Source: Hippophae tibetana (taxonomy: Eukaryota > Streptophyta > Magnoliopsida > Rosales > Elaeagnaceae). From it: DNA of 64,000 nt. The DNA lies in assembly GCA_037013495.1 (NCBI GenBank), contig CM072801.1:10030501-10094500 (forward strand), given 5' to 3'. A program made the position numbers and the translations under genes. Shown piece by piece: positions 27,526-39,500 of the stretch; positions within the stretch are counted from its first letter, which is position 1, and every line of letters begins with the position of its first letter. The notes below the pieces were generated by a model, which was given only the letters and a program-made list of their open reading frames with translations, searched no databases and was not told the DNA's origin.

Positions 27526-27756
27526 CCTAGTGGGTGGATTCAGTGGTCTAGTGGTGCCAAAAGTTCTGTATTGAAGACTCTTTATTATGCAGAGTATGAA
27601 AACAAAGGGATTGGGGCTGAAATTACTAAAAGGGTAAATTGGCCTGGATTTCATGTTATTGGAGCTCAAGAGGCTGTTAAATTTACCGTAGCTAATTTTA
27701 TTTCTGGGACTTCTTGGCTTCCTAATACTGGTGTGACTTTCGTTTCTGCACTTTAG
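27526..27756 (+). pseudogene. PME pseudogene, C-terminal 76 codons
   Basis: The frame is open from 27511 and encodes the end of a PME catalytic domain: PSGWIQWSS, then LYYAEYENKGIGA, RVNWPGFHVI, FTVANFISGTSWLP and a TAG stop. The motifs GW.(Q/E)W, YYAEY and W(L)P at the end match PMEs, but every upstream catalytic motif (QAVALR, GYQDTL, DFIFG, LGRPW) is missing and the upstream codon is TAA. This is a truncated relic. Its own frame has no damage, so it may have been separated from its 5' part fairly recently or by chance remain open. It cannot make an active enzyme. Confidence 0.85.
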
Positions 27757-27947
27757 TGACTCATCTCTTGTTGTTTTTATATATTATGGACGTGTATTTG
27801 TTATAGGGTCAATTCCATCGTCACATTTGTGTTTTTGCATTATTATTTTTACAATGAGCTTACATATGTTTTATATTCTAACATTTATATTAATGATACT
27901 TTTTTAAATTATTATAAAAATATATTTAATTTTAAATTACATGTAAT

Positions 27948-28254
27948 TGTTAAAATATCTCACATCAATTAGGTATGAAATATCAAATACGTATATAAAC
28001 AAGGGCAATTCTTCATCTCAGGTTTTGAGATGGAGTTAGGCCCAAATTTAACATGGTATCAAAACAGTTAAGTTCATCCCGTGGCACGCAGCTGTAAGTT
28101 CACCACCGTCTATCGATGAACTACCGATGTGAGGAAGAGTGTTAAAATGTCCCACATCGATTGTACATGAAATATCAAACACATATATATAAACAAGGAC
28201 AATATTTCGTCTCATAACCTGAGTTTTGAGATAGAATTAGGTCCAAATTTAACA
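27948..28254 (+). mobile_element. TRIM retrotransposon with intact ends
   Basis: This is a complete 307-bp element. LTR1 is 27948-28053 and LTR2 is 28140-28254; both start TGTTAAAAT and end TTTAACA. A primer-binding site 'tggtatcaaaacag' (28054-28067) fits initiator methionine tRNA, and the purine-rich 'gaggaagag' lies just before LTR2. A perfect 5-bp target duplication 'gtaat' flanks it (27943-27947, 28255-28259). There is no protein-coding region, as expected for terminal-repeat retrotransposons in miniature. It sits 192 bases after the PME relic stop codon. Confidence 0.92.
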
Positions 28255-28631
28255 GTAATATATCTATCATTAATGTCTTTTTAATACATGGAGTTAATTT
28301 TTTAATAACACTTATTAAATTTAAATATATTATAACTTGTAACTCGTAAATAACAAGCATAAAAATGAAATGACGAAAGAAAACCATTTAAATCACTTAG
28401 TTCTTTCTTCACACGCGATATTACTTGATAGGCAAAAATGATATTTTACATTCATAATCGTTTAAAGACTAAAATTAGTGGCACAAATGATTTCTCTAAT
28501 TCCTCTATACCCTCTGTAAAATTGCATCTTTTTGGGACTCTATTTTGGCATTACAAACATGGACGTGGTGGAATTAATGTTCTTTGAAGCTATTTAGATT
28601 TAGATTGATATCAGAAACTAGCAAAAGTTGT

Positions 28632-29369
28632 CATTACTACAAAACTGGGTATATAAGTCGATACGTAAAGTCGGTTTTTTCCAAAAACCGACTTTAAATT
28701 AGTTTAAAGTCGGTTCGATGTCGAACCGACGCTATCCACGTAGGATGTAGCGTCGGTTCTAGGTGTTAACCGACGCTACACACGTGGATAAATATTTTCT
28801 CTTCTTTCTTCCCAGACAAAAACTATTTTCAGCGTTCCAAAACTCTAAAAAATCGAAAACCTCCTCCTCCATTTCTTCTCCACTCTTTCTCATTTTTCGG
28901 CCACCTACGACTACCATTTCCAACATCGGTTAGTGAGTTTTATTCCTCTCTAACTAATCTTTTAGATCCCCTATTATTCATATTTTTTTTTTCTGTTATT
29001 ATGTGTTATTATTTATATGTATAGATTGTTGTATTATATATGTAGGTTTCTATTATAACATAAGGAGAAGAATATGACGATCTTGAATAAAATAGAACAA
29101 AACCATGGTAATTTTTCTGTTATTAATTAATATTTTATTTTTCAAATATTTGTATTATTTGAAATATTTGTTAAACTGATATTGATTTTTTTTTCTGCTC
29201 GAATACAGGTTGAATATGAATAAATTAAAAAAAAAAGTTAAAGTCGGTTCACCGCGTGAACCGACTTTAAACGTAAAGTCGGTTCATCGCGTGAACCGAC
29301 TTTACACTTTAAGTCATTTAATTTAAAGTCGGTTAAAACCCGACTTTAATGCTCCTTTTTGTAGTAGTG
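28632..29369. mobile_element. Non-autonomous CACTA transposon
   Basis: The 738-bp element starts 'cattactacaaaa' (one base off CACTACTACAAAA) and ends 'ttttgtagtagtg'. A perfect 3-bp target duplication TGT flanks it (28629-28631 and 29370-29372), as expected for CACTA/En-Spm elements. Near both ends lie hairpins built from 'aaagtcggtt' and its reverse complement 'aaccgacttt': about three inverted pairs on the left (28667-28783) and three on the right (29240-29347), the usual sub-terminal transposase-binding pattern. The interior has a pyrimidine-rich, exon-like stretch (28800-28930) and GT/AG-like signals but no open transposase frame, so movement would need enzyme supplied in trans. Confidence 0.9.
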
Positions 29370-29372
29370 TGT

Positions 29373-30865
29373 GATTGAGAATCTTTATTGGAATCCAAAA
29401 TGGAATTGTCATTTATTGAAGTGTTTCCACTCCCTATTTCGTTAATGGGTCGATGGGTTTAAGGGTCATCAATTCTCTATTTATGAGCCTGCTCTTGATG
29501 TGTGTTCTAGTAGATTTTGATCTCGTTGTCGGTTCTTTCTGTAATTCTACCCACAATCAAAGATCATCTGTAACAAATCAACTAATAGTTGTTTTTCATA
29601 AACCAATCTGAGTTATACGCTTTAATTAGAGAGATTATTCGTGCCCTAATCCAATTTCATTGTTTAAACGAATAGGATCGTCCATCCAAAAATATCATGT
29701 GTATGTCACATGATATAAAAAACATTACTTTGTTAAAAGAAAATCACTCAAAAAAAAAATTAGATATGATATATAATCATGAAATTTAAAACAAAATCAT
29801 GAAATTAATTAAGATTAATATGATTTTTAGTTTTTTATTTTAATTATTTACTTTTGTAAATTTTATGTGTAATATATTATTACAAAAATTATATGAAATG
29901 ATTTCATACACAATATAAATAATTCAATTATTTGATTTAATTTTATTTTTAACTAACCTTAATAAAAAAAATATGTTCATTAAAAAATATATGTTATCAA
30001 AACATATATTTATTTACATTATAATAAAATATAACATATGTTTTTTTATGATGTGGTTAAAAACAAAGTTATGTATAAATTAAAGTTATATCGTATAATT
30101 AAATTTAAAATTATTTTTAATGTATAATTGTTATTTGGCAATTGTAATGAAAAATAAGTGATGTATTTCATTTTTATTATTTACCCTCCTGTTGATATTA
30201 AGTAATTAGGTTATTTTAGTTTGCATAATGAAATGGTAGTAGCAAATTAGCAATAAGAAAGTAATCTACTAGTATCCTCTTTTGGCCTGAAATTAAAATA
30301 AAAATTAAAACTAAAATATAGTTTATAATATTCAAACTGAATTAGAATTAAAAATAATTGTTTTTGTCTTATAAATGAAGAAAAGGGAATAAAATAATAA
30401 ATTATAATATAAATAAGTAAAGAAAATATAAGAACTTAATAATGGGAAAAAAAGTGTTTTTTGGTATTGGTATTAATGCATTCCAATCCAATGGTCAAGC
30501 AAAAAATAGAATTAATTATAATTATTTTTCATTATGGTTCCTATTATTATTAACAAAAACATGATTTTACTAAATATCGTGAAATTAATATATTTTGAAA
30601 CCAAGTTGTTAGTACTTTTATAATATAAATAATTGAACGCCTCACACTTGTGAGTCCTTTAAATAACTTGTTAGTGCATGTTTTCATATAATTTAAATAT
30701 TTTAAAAAATATAATATTTTAAATATTTATAATGAAATTTATGATAAATCATAAATGATGTGACATAATATTAATAAGTATAATAAAATTTATATAATTA
30801 TTTATAATAAAATATTAACACATTAATTATAATTATAATATATAAAAATGATCAATTTATTGTAA
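29373..30865. other. AT-rich intergenic DNA, no gene seen
   Basis: No coding frame or structured element was recognised. The first 300 bases are a little less AT-rich than the rest. Confidence 0.6.
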
Positions 30866-30869
30866 AATT

Positions 30870-30946
30870 GGTTATTTTCATCTTCTTTTTTAATTGGTTT
30901 TAAGAACCGGTTATTTTCATCTTCTTTTTTAATTGGTTTTAAGAAC
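30870..30946. repeat. 39-bp direct tandem duplication
   Basis: Two near-perfect copies of a 39-bp unit starting 'ggttattttcatcttc' lie head to tail at 30870 and 30909. The copies are almost identical, so the duplication is recent relative to the surrounding repeats. Confidence 0.9.
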
Positions 30947-30989
30947 ATATAACGCAAATATAATTATAAATTATTTTGTTAGAAAATCT

Positions 30990-31250
30990 ACCCAAATTTT
31001 GCATCTATTTTTACAAAACAAAAACTCAATGTGAAAAATGTAAAAATAAATATCTATTTTAATTTATACAAAAATTAACACAAAAGAAATTAAAAATATA
31101 TATTTGAGTCAATTTATACAAACATCCACTTAAAATAACAAAAAAAAAGGAAATATTTGCATCAATTTATACAAAAGTTGATGCTAAAATAAAAATAAAA
31201 ATAATAGCATTTTTATGTTGGTTATTCAAAATTTGTTATGGTATTATTTA
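30990..31250. mobile_element. Possible sub-terminal repeat region of a DNA transposon
   Basis: Short motifs such as 'gcatctatttttac', 'gagtcaatttatac', 'gcatcaatttatac' and 'gttgatgc' recur in both orientations, much like the ends of the element at 11060-13240. Ends were not found. Weak assignment. Confidence 0.25.
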
Positions 31251-31259
31251 TGTTGTAAC

Positions 31260-32490
31260 ATCTACATAAAATATATTTTTTAGTAAAATTTGTTTTACAT
31301 AAATATCTAATTTTCGCAAACTATCGTTTACAATAAGTAAACGTAATTGTACTCTCTAAATGTGGATAAAAATATTATAAGGGTTTTTTTAAGTAAAATA
31401 TTTATTTTTTACTTGTAAAAAAAATTCAATTAGTTATTTTATTATAAAAAATATATCCATTGATTTTTTTATTTATAAAAAATAACTATAAAAAACTTTT
31501 TTTATATTGATAAAAAAATTAAATAAATATTTTTATCATTTATTCACTTCCTATAACAAACCAAAAAAATTATAAATATAAATAGTAAGATTGTTATCGT
31601 CTTTTATCCTATTAATAAAATAATTTTAATAATTTTTTATTTTTAAAATTAAATATTTTGTTTTTATATTATTTTTTATAAATAAAAAGATTAATATAAT
31701 ATTTTTAAAATCAAAAAATTAAATCTAAATGAAATGTTTTATATAAATAAAAGTATAAAAATAACCTTCTTGCTCTTGTTTTAATCTTTAGCCAACTCGT
31801 CGGCCTATTACAACCTCCATAAATCTTAATTTAATAATTGCATGTATTAACAGTTGTAAACAACTCAAGAAAAATGATGTTTAGCCTCTGGGCATCGATA
31901 CGGATGTGATGGAGATTGGGGATTGCAGTGACAGCGCCGGTGGGGAAAATACTAGGCCTGATCAAGGCATCGGGCTTACTGGTCTGACGTATTTATATTT
32001 GAAAAAAAAAATTAAACAAACTTGATCTGGTTGTTAAAAAAAGGTAAAAATGTTTAAATGCGTAGTATATTATTCACCCATCGTATACATGTTTTTTATA
32101 ATATAAAAATATATATTTAATGTATTATTTAAAAGTATAAAATATTTTTTTATAATATAAAAAAAATTAAAAATAAAATTAATTAAGTAATTAAATCATA
32201 AAAAATTTAAAAAATTTAAAAATTATAAAAAACAAAATTAAAAATTAAATTAATTAAATAATTAAATCATATAAAAATTAATAAAGCTTAAGATAGTGTG
32301 ATTGTTGACTTATTAGTACAATAAAATTTGTATATTATTGACTATATATAATTTTTTTTATCAAAATTTATGATAAATTTTGCAATTTATTATTGAACTT
32401 TATCTATTAAATAAAGAATTAAATATCTTATTTTGTTTATGTTAACTTAACATTTAAATCATTTTCACTTTACAATAGACACTAATTAAT
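31260..32490. other. AT-rich intergenic DNA
   Basis: No gene was seen. One GC-richer island at about 31880-31995 stands out against AT-rich flanks but carries no motif I recognise. Confidence 0.55.
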
Positions 32491-32492
32491 TT

Positions 32493-33060
32493 GGTAAAAT
32501 GTTAATCACTTTTGAAAAGTATAATATTATTTTATTTATAAAATAATAAAGTATATTTAATGAAATAAAATTATCATCTTTTTTGTTTTATATCTTTAGC
32601 TCTTTTTCTTGTTCATTTTTTGAGTTTTTTTTTCAGTTTTAAATACAAAAATATCAGTATTTTTATTTATATTCTCTTCATGTTTCATAATTTTTTTTGA
32701 CAATTTTTTTTATTCTTTTCATATTTGAAAAAAAAAACATATAATGTATCAACCATCGTACCAAATCCAAACTATTTAAAGCAACAATTATTATGGTTGT
32801 TAGTATATTGTATTTTATTTTTTAACTATAGAGAAAATAAAAATGATTGATAATTTGTTTTTATAAAAAATGGAGAAAATGTCACTGAAAAATGGCTCCA
32901 AATATGAAAAAAAAAAGATACAAATGTACAAGTGATGAAAAACTTTACAATGATAATTTTTTTACACTAAATATAATTTATTATTTTGTTACTATTTTTT
33001 ATTAATAAAATAATATTATACTATTTAAAAAGTAATTAACAATATACATTTTTTACTAAA
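32493..33060. mobile_element. Long-TIR MITE, copy 1
   Basis: The left arm begins near 32493 and reads 'agtataatattatttta', then 'aaataataaagtatattt' and 'ataaaattatcat'. The right arm (32940-33060) is the approximate reverse complement, ending 'aataatattatactattt' and a variant of the outer sequence. The same arms flank a second element at 53127-53798, so this is a repeat family with long inverted ends. There is no coding frame. Confidence 0.65.
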
Positions 33061-36000
33061 AGATTGATATAGGTGTTATTTGTGATAACATTATGACTAA
33101 AATGTCTACTTGATACAAGTAAAATAACTTCGATAACCACTCACCCTTATACATAACTACCATTAAATTTTTTAAAATATCAAAATCTACAATTGAACTT
33201 ATAAAAGTTGCAACAATCTATTACCTTTATTAAAAATATTTGTCCCGATTTAATGTGAAACAAATCACGTGCACCTTATATAACCAAATTACTCTGAAAA
33301 ACCCTAAGCCTTCCTCGATTACCTATAATTCATAAACCTTCACACGATCAATACTCGAGCTTCAATTTACAATGGGATGGATTGATGGTTCATCAAGTTA
33401 ATTGGCACCTTAATACCTAGTATAATGCTTTCATTAGTTTTGATCAAGTATGATTTCATGTTTAATATATAGTGTTGAAGCCTTTAAATCCCTTCATAAT
33501 TCTTGTGGTGTATCTCTAACTTCCATGATACATGATTTTCTTTCTTCTATCCAGACAAGATGCTCTTGAAGTAAATTATGGACACGAATATCTAAAGTTA
33601 TTTGTAAATAATTTTAGTTTTGGAAACACAGAGCTTACAAGATTTTAGTTTTTTTCTACTAGGATAGACTTGGTACAACATACAAAATGGTAGTTATTAT
33701 AACAACTCATTTCATATAATATTTTTAATTTTCTAGTGTGCTTTAAAAACACCGAAACACGAGTGACAACACATAATATGTACGCCCTCGATAGAGGAAA
33801 ATAATTGGCACCTATAAATTTATAAAATTTTCAAAGTTATAATTCCATGCTTAGACTACTTGACTAAATCTCAAGCATACCAAGCAAGGGGTTGACAGTA
33901 CAAAGACCTCAACAGGTCATCGCAACTTAAAAAAATTTACCAACTTGCAAAAAATAAAAAAACATGTATCTACATAATAAAATCTAAATATCAAAGGACG
34001 CAGGTACCATGTTAGGATCACCCAACCAGGTAGAAATGGCCGAACAAAGGTAGCTACACAAAAAAATTAGACATAATTTGTTGGGTAGAAGTGGTTGGAT
34101 CAAATTTTTCGAACAAAAATGGCTAGACAAAAGCGGTAGAATAGAAATGACAAAAATTTTCGGATAGAGTTGGTCGAAAAGGCCTAGGTTGTGAGTCAGC
34201 CAGCCAAGCCTAGCCTAGCCTCATTATCTCATGCAATTGTGTCCTCTTGCTCTCGCCACCAATTTTTATGATAGACAGGTTTTGAAAGAACTCAATATCT
34301 CACAAACTAACCAAGTGCCAACCAACCATATGTTGCATAACCAAGTATACATTTTGCTAGCCAACCAAAGGTTATACACCAAATAGATTCCCTAAGTTTT
34401 GGTTAATAAAGACTTCCTATAAAACACACAATTTCAAGAGAACCTTCAGTCATGTAAACTTTCAAATCGCGCAGCAAAAGTACACACTTTACTTCTAAGA
34501 AAAAAAATAAAGTGTTTTAACTCATATAAAAGCTAAGCAAGAAACATTTCTTAGGCATGAATTGAGTGAAAATGAAGAGCTCACTATGAAAGGGAAAGTA
34601 AATAATCAAAAGCATAAAAGTGCCAAGTTATCTTTTATCTCTACGATCAATTAAAGATACATTTTCATTACCAAGTAACCTCTCCCAGACTTCCACCTAA
34701 CAGGTCATGGAGTCTCATCCACCTATTTTCATGGTAGAGTCGTGATATGTGTCATCCTAAAGAAAGACACCTTCTGCAATGCACATTTGTACATACTACT
34801 ATATCAAGTACCTTTCTAAGGATTCAACTACATGTTTACATACTCGACAAAAATTGGATACAATTAAGCGAAAAATTTTGTCAGGTGGGCTGAGATATTA
34901 ATCCTACTAGAACTTGAGGTGATCAAGATATGATCCCCACTACATGGACTTCTCCAAAAAGTCTAGCTTTCTATACATACAGAACAATTCACTCCAATAA
35001 GAGATAGAAGTTCAAATTATAAAAAGAGTCACAGTAAAGAAAAGTATTAGAGTTAAATAGTAGGGATACCCATAAAAATAATATATAAACACCCACACTT
35101 ATGCATTGGGCCTAATGTATAATGCCTTTCCAAAGTGTTACTCGTCGGATAAAGCTTTTCCAGATGGTACCTCGTCATATAGAATCCTTCCAAATTGTAC
35201 CTCATTGGACAAATACCTTTTTCGAATGACACCTTATTGGATAGAGCCTCTCTGGATGGTAACTTGTTGGCATACCTTAAACGAATAACCGTTCATTCGA
35301 CTACGCCAATTCACATGTCATCATATTCCATCCTTGTGCATACCCACGTTGACCAAACCCAACCATGTTTGTTTGTCACTCTAATGTCCATGAAAAAACT
35401 TATTATGTATAAATGTATGAGTGTAAGTACGATAGAGTGCATAGTGTTTGGATGTTAATAAAATAAAAAAATTATGCTCTAGACACAAGCATGTGATGAG
35501 CCCAATGCAAAATAAATTAAAAGAAAGGAAATGTATAGATTTAGAAAGGGTCTTAAAACATATATGTCTCTATATAGACTTGAAGAGTATAATAAACATG
35601 CCTTATAGTACGGAAGGTGAAAAACATACTGTGACTCTAGAGTCATTTTTTTTATAAATAACTTGATTTCGACTTAAATCCCTCATCTTATGTTTGATTA
35701 ATAATTTGAAAACATCATCAATAACATAAAATAGCCATGCATGTTTAAAAATTTTGGGCATAGTTCAAATCTCAAAAAATGATATCAATAACTTCTATCT
35801 TCTATATTTATTTTAACTTTGTAATAATTTTTGTATGTTTGGTGTCTTAGAGGTCTCTTATTTTAATTGAATATGATCAATTGTTCTTTTTTTCTTCATG
35901 GGATCATATTTGATTAGGTGACTATTAAACTAAATATAGGTGGTTTAGAGTAACTTCATGCATGTAAATTACTCTTTAAGTGTGAATTGTGCTTCATATG

Positions 36001-36300
36001 CTATTTGGTCTTAATAAAGATTATTTTTCTAGGAGTCGATTAGAGTAAAGATTTTTGGATACTGTGTACGTACAAGAGAGTGTGTGGGTATGGATAATAA
36101 GGTAGATTTTTCTTTTATAATAATATGATCACATGAATTATAGTAACTTATTTCATGTTAAATTCCATTACATTTTTAAGGTGAATAATATATATTTATA
36201 ATTTATATAAGTTTAATGGTAGATTTTTATATTTTAAAAATGTAACGATAGATTTGTATAAATAAATATAATTTAGTAATAGATTGTGAAGCTTTATAAA
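33061..36300. other. Intergenic repeat-like region, no gene supported
   Basis: This is less AT-rich than its surroundings, especially 33900-35450. Frames at 35106-35657 (60-87 aa) show no domain and overlap a short tandem repeat. The composition and scattered direct motifs suggest decayed LTR-retroelement sequence, but I found no gag-pol motif, primer site or paired LTRs, so I do not call an element. Confidence 0.5.
35121..35274. repeat. Five diverged 30-32 bp tandem units
   Basis: Units begin at 35121, 35152, 35182, 35212 and 35244. Each has the pattern: CCTTTCCAAA-like start, GGTACCTC-like middle, then TTGGATA-like end. They have 30-32 bases and many substitutions. Because units are not all a multiple of three, this is unlikely to be a coding repeat even though frames run across it. 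Confidence 0.8.
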
Positions 36301-36353
36301 AAAAAATGAAAGTGCTAATTTGATGGAAAAAGGTTAAATTACGAGGGACGACG

Positions 36354-36422
36354 GCACCGTTTTTACTGAGGAGGAAAAAAAAAAAAGACGCGGGTTGTAA
36401 TTAAGGAGAAACGCACCGTTTT
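36354..36422 (+). promoter_or_regulatory. Duplicated GCACCGTTTT motif upstream of COG3
   Basis: The exact 10-mer 'gcaccgtttt' occurs at 36354-36363 and 36413-36422, 150-220 bases before the COG3 ATG. An exact repeat of a GC-containing 10-mer in AT-rich DNA at this position may be a promoter element. No clear TATA box was seen near the gene, which suits a housekeeping promoter. The regulatory role is inference. Confidence 0.35.
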
Positions 36423-36571
36423 GGAGACTTGTTATGCGTCAAAACTTCCATAGTTACATTTAAGGTTAACAAGAGACATACTGAAATAGTTAGAGGAGGA
36501 AGAGAGGTGAGAGGCGATGCAGATTGTGTTTGTGTGCGACAGTTTGAGATTTGAGTTTGAATTTTAAGAAA

Positions 36572-39500
36572 ATGGCAACTAAGGCTAACCCTCCCACCAA
36601 CCTTCCTAAATCAGGAGGAGCCATTTCCAAAGGCTATAACTTTGCTTCTCTCTGGGAACAGGTTTCACCTCTTTATCTCTTCTCTTCTTATCTTTTCGTT
36701 TGAATTATAGTGTTCCTCAATCGAATTTCTCTCGAGAAAGGACGAATAGATTCCAGATCTAAGGATGTGCTGATCTCTCGATCTTCGTTTTCAAATTATG
36801 TGCTAAATTGTATGGAAATATAGGATGTAGATCCGAGCTAGCTCATTCAATTGGATTTAACTTAATTTAATGGCCATTGCAGAACGCTCCTTTAACAGAG
36901 CAGCAACAAGCAGCCATTGTCACTCTATCTCATGCAGTTTCGGACCGTCCATTTCCTCCCAATTTGGTCAGATTGCTCGCTTTTATTTTTCATTTTTCTC
37001 ATTTTTCTCAATTTTTGTATTTTTGTATTACTAGAGCTGATATTTGCGTTACTGATTGTGTACTCTTTTAATTTTCAGGTCCAAGACCATGTCTCTAGGC
37101 AGGAAAACGGCTTGGCCGTCTCTACCAAGACTAGCACCTTGGGCTTTGAAAACTCTACGGCTATTGACGATGTTCTCGTCAACACAAATCAGGTAAGTCA
37201 CCAATTTCGTATATCCAATCCCTTCCTATATGGACGTGTTTTCTATTATTATTGCTTATGTTTTTTTAATACATTTTAGTTTTTTAGCCACTAGTGAGCT
37301 GTGTGAGGGTAGTTATTACGTATTAACAATTTAGCTTTGGAGTTTGGATGCAATTGTGCCTTGACATTTTATATTGTGTATCGATCTGGGAATGATCTTG
37401 ATGCTTTAGCCACTCCTTGTCTTCTTGCCATAGGCATGTAAGAACAGTGAACTATAATTGATTAGCTTTAAATTGTTATTGTTCCTGTTTAAACTTTGAA
37501 GTAGATCGTTCCAGTGAATAAACACTATAGAATAATAAAATAAAAATAAAAAAGAGAAAATATCCCACCAATGGCGGAGCTAGACAACTTTTCTAACCTA
37601 GGATAAAATTGGATTGTACGTAAATATAACATTTTGTGAAAGGATGCGGTTTTGTATAATTTGAACTAGGTAAATAGATTTTATTTGCTACTAAACTATG
37701 ATGGCTATTACAAAAGTATTACTAAATTTTAAACCATAACAGAACTGCCATCGGTCTCATTGTTGTTACATTGTACCATTGCCGTTAGTTTATCAAAAAG
37801 TTAAAGAAATGTTTTCACGGTGATGGTACTTACGTGAATTTTATCTTAATTTTTGACAAATTTAATGTCAATAATATTTATGTAACAACAACTAAAATTC
37901 AGTAGTAGTTTTGTAACAAATTAAAGTTTATTAATATTTTTATGACAATTACAAAATTCAATGGTAAAAAAATCTATTTACACTTTTAACTAAGATGTCA
38001 AATTTTGATTGATATCCTAAATGTTATATATATAGTCCCAAAGAAGCAAAAAGTTAACATAGTTGAAAAAAAATCTTGCAATCTAAAATTTGGGATGATT
38101 CAAACTTTGGAAGTGCATCACTGATATTATAAACTAGTGTCCTACTATGTCCTATCTAGAGCTAATTTGCCTTTTTTGAAATTTTTAGGATTAATTTTCT
38201 TTAAAAACACTAAAGAAAAGATATTGAGATGAGTAAAAGATAATGTTATGGTTTCTAAAAAATGTGAAAAAAATAGACAAATACATGTTGCATTCAAAAG
38301 ATGAGAAAAAATGGGAAAAAATTATTTGTAAACCTTTATTAGCTAACCATTAGCTACGTGTAGAATAAGTAACCAGAGAAAAATATATCTCTAATCATTC
38401 TAAAAATAGTTATCATTAATTTAATACACTGGGCTAAGTGATTTAAAATTCAAATACAATATACACCTACTATTCTACTAATAACATTTTCCGCAAAAAT
38501 TCGGACTAGGCTTCAGCCAAGTACAATACCCTCCACCCTTCTATCCCACTGCCAAACAGTTGGGACATGGTGCGTCTGAGTCAATGGGTATCTTTTCTTC
38601 TAGTATACTTCTAATGGACACTCATTACGATTTCCTCCTTTATGCAGTTCTATAAATGGTTTGCTGATCTTGAATCAGCCATGAAGTCTGAGGTTGGTAT
38701 TTATTTCCTTTTGTTAAATACGTCTGCATTGCCCAATTTTTTTTTTTGCTATAATTTGGTAAACAGTAGGCTCCATTGCTTATTCTTATTTTCTGCTAGA
38801 CTGAGGAGAAGTATCGACAATATGTAAATACATTGACAGAGCGCATACAGACTTGTGATGGTATACTTCAGCAGGTGACTTTATATGTCATGATCATGCT
38901 TATTTTCATCTTGATGGATTTACCTGTTTGCTTTACATAAATGGTCGGTCTTCTCTCTATGCAGGTGGATGACACCCTAGACTTATTTAATGATTTAGAG
39001 CTGCAGCATCAAGCAGTAGCTACAAAAACAAAAACCCTTCATGTTGCATGTGACCGACTGGTATGGTTTTATTTGTGTTGTAGCCTTTATCTATATTCTA
39101 CATGCCTGGACAGTGTCTGGAATGGCTTAAGTTTTCCAATCAAAACAATGAATTTAAAGTTCTTTAATCTTCCTTCGCAGTTGATAGAGAAACAAAGACT
39201 GATTGAATTTGCGGATGCACTTCGGAGTAAGCTCAAATACTTTGATGAATTGGAGAATGTAAGGTTTGAATGCAATCTTTTCAGTTTTGGCTACTCAGAT
39301 ATATTATATTTTTCTGTGATACTTTGTTTTTCCATATGGGATAATCTTCAAATATAATAATTTAGAGTTTTTTAAAAGGGAGATTTTTTCATACATGTTG
39401 GATGTAGCAAAGGTTGTTTAGTTATAGCCTTTTGGGATTCCTGTTTTGAAATTCAAAATTATGATAGCAATCGTGTCAATGATGTGAGGTCAAGGTCAAG

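Noticed and set aside
35106..35657. Three overlapping small frames as a possible gene
   Set aside because: They cross a tandem repeat with units that are not a multiple of three, show no domain, and have no splice-linked partners.
33900..35720. LTR retrotransposon body
   Set aside because: Composition suggests it, but no paired LTRs, primer site, integrase or reverse transcriptase motif could be found.
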